From NCBI GenBank assembly GCA_036924085.1, contig JAVGWX010000007.1, forward strand, positions 101,526,960-101,590,959: a stretch of DNA of 64,000 nucleotides, read 5' to 3'. Every line of letters starts with the position of its first letter. Within the stretch, counting starts at the first letter, position 1. Positions 36,901 to 48,900 of the stretch are shown piece after piece. This DNA is from Ariolimax columbianus. Its lineage: Eukaryota; Mollusca; Gastropoda; Stylommatophora; Arionidae. The notes below the pieces were generated by a model. The model searched no databases. It worked only from the letters and a program-made list of their open reading frames with translations, and was not told the DNA's origin. The translations under genes were made by a program, and so were the position numbers.

Positions 36901-39900
36901 CTGGAAATGGGCTGTTTTCATTGCAGCCTGGCTAACGAGGCGAGGTATCGACGTGATCCCCATAGTAGTGAGTGACACGCAGATGAAGTCAAGCATAGCA
37001 CAACCGCTTGGAGTACCCCGGTCCACCTTCATCAGCACGGTTGGGATGTGAGGAAAGCTACTGCAGCCTGCCACTTAATGTCCTTTTCAGATCACACAAA
37101 AGAGTAAACTTACTGATTGTGGACATTTGCAACAAACACATAAAAGAGTAAATCTACTCATTGTGAACATTTGCAACAAACACACAAAAGAGTAAATCTA
37201 CTCATTGTGAACATTTGCAACAAACACACAAAAACACTAAGGAAGAAGATCGAATCCCTCGAAGATCGAATCCCTCGAGCTAAAATTGTAAAGTGCTCAG
37301 CAGAAATCCTGAAAGAGCTGGTATATAGAACAAAACTGTCTAGTAAAAAATATTACGACTGGGGAAACTAAAATACTTTGGTCACATCAAACATCACAAT
37401 GGTCTAGACAAAATATGTACCTGTCCAAGCAAAACAGAGGCAGGTCAGGGAGGAGGAGAAAATAGACACATGCCATTAAAGAGGTTCTGTGGTGGACAGA
37501 GACAGGTCAAGGAGGAGGAGAAGATAGACACATGCCATTTAAGAGGTTCTGTGATGGACAGAGACAGGTCAAGGAGGAGAAGAAGATAGACACATGCCAT
37601 TTAAGAGGTTCTGTGATGGACAGAGACAGGTCAAGGAGGAGAAGATAGACACATGCCATTAAAGAGGTTCTGTGGTGGACAGAGACCTGGTCAAGAGTCC
37701 TACAGATCATTTGTTATGAGAGCAACGTTCTGTGTAACCTTAAGTGGAAATTAAACTAACTAACTAACTATCCATGTAACATATACTGATATCTTCCTAG
37801 CTATTTGTACAGTTTTTGTGATGGCATATTCTAATTCCTACTGTTGTCTAAAAGCTCAAATGTTTGTTTAAATAGTCAACTTTATTTATGCATCAATTAC
37901 AGTCGTTATTTTGTATTATTTTTTTCATAGCAATCAAGATATTTAGTCCTCAATATCCAGATAAAGGAACATTAAATAAAAAACTGCCAGGTATGTTGTC
38001 AATGAATGCATTTTTGTATATAATTTGTACCTCAAGTTTACTTATCTAAGTGCATTCCCATTGTTGAGGCTGAACATGAGCATCTATAGGACTGAGGAAT
38101 TAAGTAGACATGCGCCGTCCCCCTCTCTCTCGTCCTCACCTACCCCTCATCCAAGTTGAATATCTCAAATGAAATTTACAAATGAACTCTCAGTTTTTGC
38201 ATCTGACTTTCCTCTTTTCATCATAATAATATGGCCACAATAAGAAACAACAACTATTATTTGTTAACATGGTTTCTTGTTGATAGGTTGGTGACTTCTC
38301 CACCAGACAATCAATAGATGATCATATATTGTTTTTTTCTGGTGACAATAAGTTGACATTGTTAGTGTTATCTCTAGCTATTTTTGTATGTTTTGTCATG
38401 TTTCTGTAAAGTACTTATAAAATTGTTTATTTAATTATTAATGATTAAAAAACTATTGATAAAGTCACTGGCTGTAGAAATTGTGCCCATTCTGATTGTT
38501 GCAGTGGAATTCCATTCTGATTGTTGCACTGGAATTCCATTCTGATTGTTGCACTGGAATTCCATTCTGATTGTTGCACTGGAATTCCATTCTGATTGTT
38601 GCACTGGAATTCCATTCTGATTGTTGCACTGGAATTCCATCCAAGACATTATTCCTTCTGCCATTTCATAAATTTTGAATTGCACTGACCAGAGCTCTCC
38701 AGTAAATAATTTACTGTCAATCACTCTACGCTATAGCTTACCAGCCTAATCTACATAAGTGTTCTGAGAGCTACAATCTGACACCCTCTGAGAGCTACAA
38801 TCTGACACCCTCTGAGAGCTACAATCTGACTCCCTCTGAGAGCTACAATCTGACACCCTCTGAGAGCTACAATCTGACACCCTCTGAGAGCTACAATCTG
38901 ACACCCTCTGAGAGCTACAATCTGACACCCTCTGAGAGCTACAATCTGACACCCTCTGAGAGCTACCTCTGAGAGCTACAACCTGACACCCTCTGAGAGC
39001 TACAATCTGACACCCTCTGAGAGCTATAATCTAACTTAACTAACTTAATGTCTTTATACTGGTTTAGAAGACTCTGCAGAGTCTGTATACAACCAGTTCC
39101 ATTTACATCACCTTCCTCTAGAAGCTGTACGCATCCAATCTGGTCTTAAATGCATTGACCGTCCCAGCCTCCACTACCTCCCCTGGCAATGCATTCCAAG
39201 CATTCACAACTCTCTGGCTAAAGAAATACTTCCTAATATCTAATCTGGACCTCTCCTTAGTCAACTTGTAGCTGTGCCCTCTTGTCCTTGTTGGTGGTTG
39301 TACTTTAAAAAACTTGTTATAGTCTACTTTATCCATTCCTCTGATCATCTTATTCACCTGTATTAAGTCACCACGAATTCTTCTCTCTTCTAGACACTGA
39401 AGGCCAGTTCTTTTTAATCTTTCTTCATAACTGAAATTCTGGAATCCCACTATCAGCTTTGTCGCTCTTTTTTGTATTCTCTCCAGCATATCTATATCCC
39501 CTCTCTGATAAGGACTCCACACCTGTTCACAGTACTCCAATCTAGGTCTAACTAATGCTTTATACAGTTTGACTATCACTTCCTTGCTCCTATGTTTAAT
39601 ATTTCTTTTTATCATCCCTAACATTGCATTTGCCTTTTTTACTGCTACCTGAACTTGCTCCCTCACCTTACATGTATGATCTATTATAACCCCTAAGTCC
39701 CTTTATTTGTCTATCTTTCTAATATTGTTCTCTCCCATTCTGTAATTATATTCCATATTGGATCTACCCATGTGGATGACTGTACATTTATCTACATTAA
39801 ACTCCATTTGCCAGATAAGCATACAGACATTAGCGAAGAGCTAAAGCGACACGAAAACATAAATACGGCTCCTGAAGAGCACATGATGGCCAAACTAACC

Positions 39901-42900
39901 ATGCGCGAAATGGAAGAGGCTATGAGAACACTAAAGAAAAGGAAATCTCCCGGAAAAGACGGGATAACAAACGAAATGCTGATGGGGCTGGGCCAAACAG
40001 CGAAGAAAAAACTACTATCAGTCCTGAACCAAAGCTGGAAAAGGGGTATTGTACCCCAGGCATGGAAGGATGCAATACTGGTACCAGTACCAAAAACAGG
40101 AAAGGATAAAACAGATCCGAATGGATACAGGCCCATAAGCCTACTGAGCTGTGTCGGCAAGCTGATGGAACGGATGATAAACACCAGACTGATGTGGCAT
40201 CTGGAAGAAAAACGAATTCTAATTCCACAGCAAGCCGGCTTTAGACAGCACAGATCCACTGAGGACCAGGTCATCCTCATAGCCCAGGAGATAGAAGATG
40301 CCTACCAGGCACAGAAGCACACAGTAGCTGTTTGGGTGGATCTGGAAAAGGCATTTGACAAAGTCTGGAAGGACGGACTTAGAGTCAAGCTGAGAAGAAG
40401 TGATGTCTGTGGGAAGATGTACAAGTGGATCAACCACTACCTCAAACAAAGAACGGCCAGAGTCCAAGTACAAGGGCAGATGAGCAAAAAGGTGACACTC
40501 GAGCAGGGAGTACCCCAAGGGGGAGTACTGTCACCCACACTCTTTCTGGTATATATAAACGATATTACAGAGAATATACCAAGAAGAGTCCATAGCTCAA
40601 TGTTTGCAGACGATCTGGCTATGTGGACCTCTGAAAAGAATCTCACCATAGCAAGAAATCGGATGCAAACGGCCCTAACATCGCTGGAAGAGTGGGCGAA
40701 CTCATGGCTGGTCAAAATAAACGAGGAGAAAACCACGTGCACAATATTCTCGCTCTCATTAAAACCCCAAAGTACCAAATTAAGCCTAAACGGCAAAATC
40801 CTGCAGCCAAACGACAACCCAACCTATCTGGGAGTCACATTTGATCGGCGCATGACATGGAAAAGTCAGATTGAGAGAAACCGAATGAAAGCCAGAGAAA
40901 GAATGGCGATCATGAGGAAACTTGCTGGCACAAGCTGGGGAGCAGACGAAAGCATACTAAAGAAACTGTACACTGGAAGAGTGAGACCAGTTCTCGAGTA
41001 TGGCATTGCGGCATGGACAACAGCAGCGAAGGCGAACTTCGATAAAGTTAACAAACTTCAAAACCAAGCCATGAGAATTATAACAGGTGGCATGAAGTCA
41101 ACGCCAATTGTAGAACTTGAAAAGATTACAAAACTGCAATCCATGACCGATAGAAGAGACTGCAAAGCCCAGCTGCAGTCAGAGAAACTCCGAAGACTGA
41201 CGGACCATCCAATGTACCAGAGACTAAACAATCTGGGAAATGGGAAACTGAAGCGGAGAAACTTTGCAGAAATAGCCAAAGCAAAGATGCACGAAGATCC
41301 CATAAACGCACTAACAACACCAAAACCCATCACTACTGTACGAAAACCTACTTGGAGGCAGGATATATTTCCAGAGGTGGTAGAAAATATACCAGGTATT
41401 GCAAACAAAAACTGCCAGAGTGAGAAAGAAAGGAGAGACACTACCCTAAGCTTCATAACGAAAAGCTACCCAAGCATGGACTGGACCCATGCATACACCG
41501 ACGGTTCTGTAACAAACACTACACAGAACGGAGGGGCAGGAGCATTCCTGAACCTACCAAATGGCAGAAAAATAACACTGTCATTCGCTACTGGTAAGTA
41601 CACAAGCAATTTCAGAGCAGAGGCAGAGGCACTGAGGGCGGCAGTGGAAGAAATGGTAACACACAGTGAAAATGAGAGCCATATAGTCTTGCTGACAGAT
41701 GCTCTCGAAGTAGTCACAGCGCTAAAAAGCCAGAAGAACACTGAGCTTAATGACTTAAGAGCAGCACTCTGCAAACTGTGCCAGCAGTCCGCACCAAAAA
41801 GGGTGGTGGTACAGTGGGTTCCGTCACACTGCAACATCCTAGGCAACGAGGAGGCAGACAGACTGGCAAAAGAAGGTGCAAGGCTACCACAAACAGATAC
41901 CAGTATGACGTACGAAGAGTCAAAACGGCTTATCAAAGCCAGATACATGTCCAAATGGGAAACCGAACATACTGGTTACACCAAAAACGATGCCTATTAT
42001 CAGTTGAACCGAAGAGAGCAGGTCGTTGTCTTCAGACTTCGCACTGGCCACAACAGACTGAGGTACCACCTATTCAACAAACTGAAGATAGGGTGTACCG
42101 ACGAATGCCCGTGCGGTACTGGTAAAATGACCACTGAACATCTGCTGCAGAACTGCCCGACATACGAGGATCAGAGAGAGCAGATGTGGCCATTGCCAGT
42201 GGAACTGCAAGACAAGCTGTATGGTAGTGGCGAGAGTCTCAGGATGACCGCCGCTTTTTTCGAGAAAATAATGGTTACTGTCTGACTGTGTACGCAGAAG
42301 AAGAAGAAGAAACTCCATTTGCCAGATTACAGACCATTCTCGAATTTTATCTAAATCCGACCTCAATATATCCACTTCTGCTTTAGATGAGACACTACTG
42401 CATAGTTTTGTGTCATCAGCAAATTTTGCAATAATGGATCCCATACCTATGTCCAAATCATTTATATATATCAAGAATAAAATTGGTCCCAAAACCGAGC
42501 CCTGTGGCACTCCACTTTTCACTTCACACCACTCAGAGTACTCCTAATTTATACCCACCCTTTGCCTTCTTCCCGTTAACCAATTTTCAATCCATTTGGC
42601 AACTTCCCCACCTATTCCATGTGATTTTAACTTTCGAAATAATCTTTGATGAGGTACTCTATCAAAGGCCTTTGCAAAATCCAGATAAATAACATCCACT
42701 GGCTCCCCTTTATCTATGATTTTAGTAACCTCCTCCATGAATTCTAATAGATTTGTTAAGCATGATCTCCCTCTGGTAAACCCATGCTGACTATTTCTAA
42801 TTAGATTAAATTTATCTAAATGCATTACAAAGTTTTCTTTGATTATTGACTCTAACAATTTACAGACTATGCTCGTTAAGCTCACAGGTCTATAGTTTGC

Positions 42901-45900
42901 TGGATCTGCCTTTTTGACCTTTTTGAATAAGGGGATCACTCCCGCATCTTTCCAATCCCGTGGAACAATCGGTTGTGTAAGTGATTGAGAACATAATATA
43001 GCCAATGGTTTTGCTAATTGGTCTCTAATTTCAAACAGCAATTTTGAATGAATACCATCTTGACCTGGACATTTATCCATTAATCTGACACCCTCTGAGA
43101 GCTACCTCTGAGAGCTACAATCTGACACCCTCTGAGAGCTACCTCTGAGAGCTACAATCTGACACCCTCTGAGAGCTACAATCTGACACCCTCTGAGAGC
43201 TACCTCTGAGAGCTACAATCTGACACCCTCTGAGAGCTACAACCTGACACCCTCTGAGAGCTACAACCTGACACCCTCTGAGAGCTACAATATGACACCC
43301 TCTGAGAGCTACAATCTGACACCCTCTGAGAGCTACAACCTGACACCCTCTGAGAGCTACAATCTGACACCCTCTGAGAGCTACAACCTGACACCCTCTG
43401 AGAGCTACAACCTGACACCATCTGAAAGCTTCAATCTGACACCCTCTGAGAGCTACAATCTGACACCCTCTGAGAGCTACAACCTGACACCCTCTGAGAG
43501 CTACAACCTGACACCCTCTGAGAGCTACAATTTGACACCCTCTGAGAGCTACCTCTGAGAGCTACAACCTGACACCATCTGAAAGCTTCAATCTGACACC
43601 CTCTGAGAGCTACAATCTGACACCCTCTGAGAGCTACCTCTGAGAGCTACAACCTGACACCATCTGAAAGCTTCAATCTGACACCCTCTGAAAGCTTCAA
43701 TCTGACACCCTCTGAGAGCTACAACCTGACACCCTCTGAGAGCTACAACCTGACACCCTCTGAGAGCTACAATCTGACACCCTCTGAGAGCACCTCTTGT
43801 TCTGTCCTATTTTCTTCTACATCCAAGGGAACAGTTGTCATGCGGGCTTTATAGGTTTTCCATCATGAGCAAGTTCTGCACCAATTGCCCCACCACAGCA
43901 TCCTCTTCTTAGTCATATCTATTAATCACAATGCTGATGCCTTTCCTAATAAACAATCTCTTGACTGGACTGGACTTTACCTAGGCTGGCTGCTACAAAG
44001 CCACGCCAAGATGGTAAACACTGTGCTCCCGTTTGTTATTAAAAGAGTGTGTCTCACAAAAAGAATACTAGAGCCTAACAAAGAATAAGAGCCATCTCTT
44101 TGCTTAACACCTGCATTCACATGATCTGCCCTAACATGACTCCACAACATCCTATTGGTACACCTGCATTCACATGATCTGCCCTAACATGACTCCACAA
44201 CATCCTATTGGTACACCTGCATTCACATGATCTGCCCTAACATGACTCCACAACATCCTATTGGTACACCTGCATTCACATGATCTGCCCTAACATGACT
44301 CCACAACATCCTATTGGTACACCTGCATTCACATGATCTGCCCTAACATGACTCCACAACATCCTATTGGTACACCTGCATTCACATGATCTGCCCTAAC
44401 ATGACTCCACAACATCCTATTGGTACACCTGCATTCACATGATCTGCCCTAACATGACTCCACAACATCCTATTGGTACACCTGCATTCACATGATCTGC
44501 CCTAATATGACTCCACAACATCCTATTGGTACACCTGCATTCACATGATCTGCCCTAACATGACTCCACAACATCCTATTGGTACACCTGCATTCACATG
44601 ATCTGCCCTAATATGACTCCACAACATCCTATTGGTACACCTGCATTCACATGATCTGCCCTAACATGACTCCACAACATCCTATTGGTACACCTGCATT
44701 CACATGATCTGCCCTAACATGACTCCACAACATCCTATTGGTACACCTGCATTCATATGATCTGCCCTAACATGACTCCACAACATCCTATTGGTACACC
44801 TGCATTCACATGATCTGCCCTAACATGACTCCACAACATCCTATTGGTACACCTGCATTCACATGATCTGCCCTAACATGACTCCACAACATCCTATTGG
44901 TACACCTGCATTCACATGATCTGCCCTAACATGACTCCACAACATCCTATTGGTACACCTGCATTCACATGATCTGCCCTAACATGACTCCACAACATCC
45001 TATTGGTACACCTGCATTCACATGATCTGCCCTAACATGACTCCACAACATCCTATTGGTACACCTGCATTCACATGATCTGCCCTAACATGACTCCACA
45101 ACATCCTATTGGTACACCTGCATTCACATGATCTGCCCTAACATGACTCCACAACATCCTATTGGTACACCTGCATTCACATGATCTGCCCTAACATGAC
45201 TCCACAACATCCTATTGGTACACCTGCATTCACATGATCTGCCCTAACATGACTCCACAACATCCTATTGGTACACCTGCATTCACATGATCTGCCCTAA
45301 CATGACTCCACAACATCCTATTGGTACACCTGCATTCACATGATCTGCCCTAACATGACTCCACAACATCCTATTGGTACACCTGCATTCACATGATCTG
45401 CCCTAACATGACTCCACAACATCCTATTGGTACACCTGCATTCACATGATCTGCCCTAATATGACTCCACAACATCCTATTGGTACACCTGCATTCACAT
45501 GATCTGCCCTAACATGACTCCACAACATCCTATTGGTACACCTGCATTCACATGATCTGCCCTAACATGACTCCACAACATCCTATTGGTACACCTGCAT
45601 TCACATGATCTGCCCTAACATGACTCCACAACATCCTATTGGTACACCTGCATTCACATGATCTGCCCTAACATGACTCCACAACATCCTATTGGTACAC
45701 CTGCATTCACATGATCTGCCCTAACATGACTCCACAACATCCTATTGGTACACCTGCATTCACATGATCTGCCCTAACATGACTCCACAACATCCTATTG
45801 GTACACCTGCATTCACATGATCTGCCCTAACATGACTCCACAACATCCTATTGGTACACCTGCATTCACATGATCTGCCCTAACATGACTCCACAACATC

Positions 45901-48900
45901 CTATTGGTACACCTGCATTCACATGATCTGCCCTAACATGACTCCACAACATCCTATTGGTACACCTGCATTCACATGATCTGCCCTAACATGACTCCAC
46001 AACATCCTATTGGTACACCTGCATTCACATGATCTGCCCTAACATGACTCCACAACATCCTATTGGTACACCTGCATTCACATGATCTGCCCTAACATGA
46101 CTCCACAACATCCTATTGGTACACCTGCATTCACATGATCTGCCCTAACATGACTCCACAACATCCTATTGGTACACCTGCATTCACATGATCTGCCCTA
46201 ACATGACTCCACAACATCCTATTGGTACACCTGCATTCACATGATCTGCCCTAACATGACTCCACAACATCCTATTGGTACACCTGCATTCACATGATCT
46301 GCCCTAACATGACTCCACAACATCCTATTGGTACACCTGCATTCACATGATCTGCCCTAACATGACTCCACAACATCCTATTGGTACACCTGCATTCACA
46401 TGATCTGCCCTAACATGACTCCACAACATCCAGCCGAGACGCCTGCATCCACATGAGCTCATATAACTTGACTCCACAACATCCAGCAGGCACACTTGCA
46501 TCCACATGAGCTCATATAACATGACTCCACAACATCCATCAGGTACACCTGCATCCACATGAGCTTATATAACATGACTCCACAACATCCAGACGACACA
46601 CCTGCATCCACATGAGCTCCCATACCATGACTCTACAACATCCAGCAGGCACACCTGCATCAACATGAGCTCATATAACAAGACTCCACAACATCCAGCA
46701 AGTAACCTTTGATGTTCAGATGCTAACTGAACTCATCTGATTTGTATCATATAATTTGTGTTTTGTTATCTAACACATATTTCTAACTGTAGATGCGCTG
46801 CTATTTCCATAGGTACCATGTCCATCCAGAAGTTAAAGACATTGATACAGCGTCTTTACAGGGAGAGCTCTGAGCCTAAACTGAAGTACACAAGTCACAA
46901 GGTATGTGTCACAATTACAGGACACTGTGTTGACCAGGTGATATGCTGATTGTGCAGTTCATATGTCTCTGTGTCTAACAGATCCATTTATACTATGTTG
47001 ACCAGGTCACATATAGGCTGTACAGGTCCATTTATACTGTGTTGATCAGGTCACATATAGGCTGTACAGGTCCATTTATACTGTGTTGACCAGGTCACAT
47101 ATAGGCTGTACAGGCTCATTTATACAATGTTGACCATATCACAAATAGGCTGTACAGGCTCATTTATACAATGTTGACCATATCACATATAGGCTGTACA
47201 GGTTCATTTATACAATGCTGACCATATCACATATAGGTTGTACAGGTTCATTTATACAATGCTGACCATATCACATATAGGCTGTACAGGTTCATTTATA
47301 CAATGTTGACCAGGTCACATATAAGCTGTACAGGTTCATTTATACAATGTTGACCATATCACATATAGGCTGTACAGAAGACACTAAGAAAACAGTATCA
47401 GGTTATCATGTTCAAGTGTCATGCCTTGTTGTGTTGATGATTAAGTTTCTAAAAGAAATAATTAGAAAAGAAATATGCCACGAAATGGCCATTTTAAAAA
47501 TACTTATTAGAGAAGACATAAGCATTGAATGGATCATCTGGGATCAAGATACTGAGCCGTGTATAACCTGCGGTGGTTAGCGACCATAGCTGACAGCTCG
47601 CATCAGGGCCTGCGAACAAGAGCTGCCAAGATCTTTCTCTATCTCCACGCAGTGATCCTGGATAACAGGCTGCAACAAAGCAGATTGGCGAAGGAGAAGA
47701 GATTGAAGAGGGAAGGCTAAATCAGTACTAAATAATACCTGCTGAATTTGGATGTGTCAGACCAAAATGTGCAAATATTGCAGTCAAGCTGTAAACTACG
47801 ACATAATGCATTCTGTGCTCCGGACAACATCCAACTACTTGCAAAGTCTTTTTGCAGAACTTTGTATCAGGAGGAGAACGAATTAAAAAGAAGAATGGAT
47901 CATCTTTAATTAAAACAACCATGACAGATACTCTTATAGAACACAAAGAACTTCAGACAAGCCAAAGACAAGAAACAAACAGCTTGGTGTATTGCTGAAG
48001 TTAATGAATCAATACTGACTGAAAACATTGCTAACTTCCAAGACTCAAGAAGATTATATAGCATCGCATAGCAAGACAAAATCCCTAAGGAAGAATCATA
48101 AAATAAAGATATGGAGAAAACTAACATCCATGTGCACAAGTTATACAAATCTCAAAGTAATGAGGTTGCGAGATGAGATCTTCAATCATACTTTAATTAT
48201 TAAAGACGAAAAGACATCCCCAATATTTTACAAGCAGGTAAGACAACAACGATTGAAAGTGTACTTTCAAGATCTTAGGGACAAGCAATATACATCCCAA
48301 GAAAGACGGATCATCTGAAACCTGTTATATTGAATCAAGAAATAGAAAGAGCTATAAAGAATCACTCTAGAAATTAGACACCAGAATTGGGCGGCATAAC
48401 AATTGTCATAATTCAAGCTAGTGGGAAGATGGGATTGAAGTGGCTAGAGAGAATCTTTACAAAATGCTTAGAAAGAAAGAAGAGTATTAGATGACTAGCA
48501 ACAAACTACAGTAGTACTAGTGTGAAAAAAACAAAACTTGATACATACAGAGAAATACATACTACTAGTAAGTCATGCAGGAAAAACCTGTGAGAAACAC
48601 ATGAACAAAGAAATTGTTGAACTTCGGCTGAGCAAAGCTCAATTTGGATTCAGTATGGGAATGGGATGTACTGATGCCTTATTCAGAATATGAGAGACAT
48701 TAAAAACATTATACCATAACATTATATTACAAAAAAGAGTGACAAAGCTGATAGTGGTATTCCAGAATTACAGTTATTAGGAAAGACTCAGAAAAACTGG
48801 CCTACAGTGTCTAGAAAAGAGAAGAATACGAGGTGACAATACAAGTTTATTAGATGATCAGAGGAACGGATAAATTAGACTATAACAAGTCTTTAAAACT

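Larger units (their letters stand above)
36541..37735 (+). mobile_element. RTE-like LINE remnants, C-terminal parts
   Basis: [20 protein letters not shown] at 36590-36650 and [19 protein letters not shown] near 37350-37400 are RT thumb/C-terminal motifs; the end lies in the 62-bp array and [17 protein letters not shown]. 36800-37080 between them is unrelated and unclassified. Heavily degenerate. Confidence 0.6.

Noticed and set aside
39772..39816. Start of the 837-codon RT ORF as a true protein start
   Set aside because: The first 15 codons are CR1-like sequence outside the element, including the target duplication; the frame is open only by chance.
43292..43558. ORF (NLTPSESY)n and its minus-strand counterpart (SDCSSQRV)n
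   Set aside because: Both are products of the 24-bp minisatellite, which has no stops because 24 is divisible by 3.
44109..46434. CRISPR-like regularity of the 53-bp and other arrays
   Set aside because: Units are contiguous direct repeats with no unique spacers, no cas genes and a eukaryotic context.
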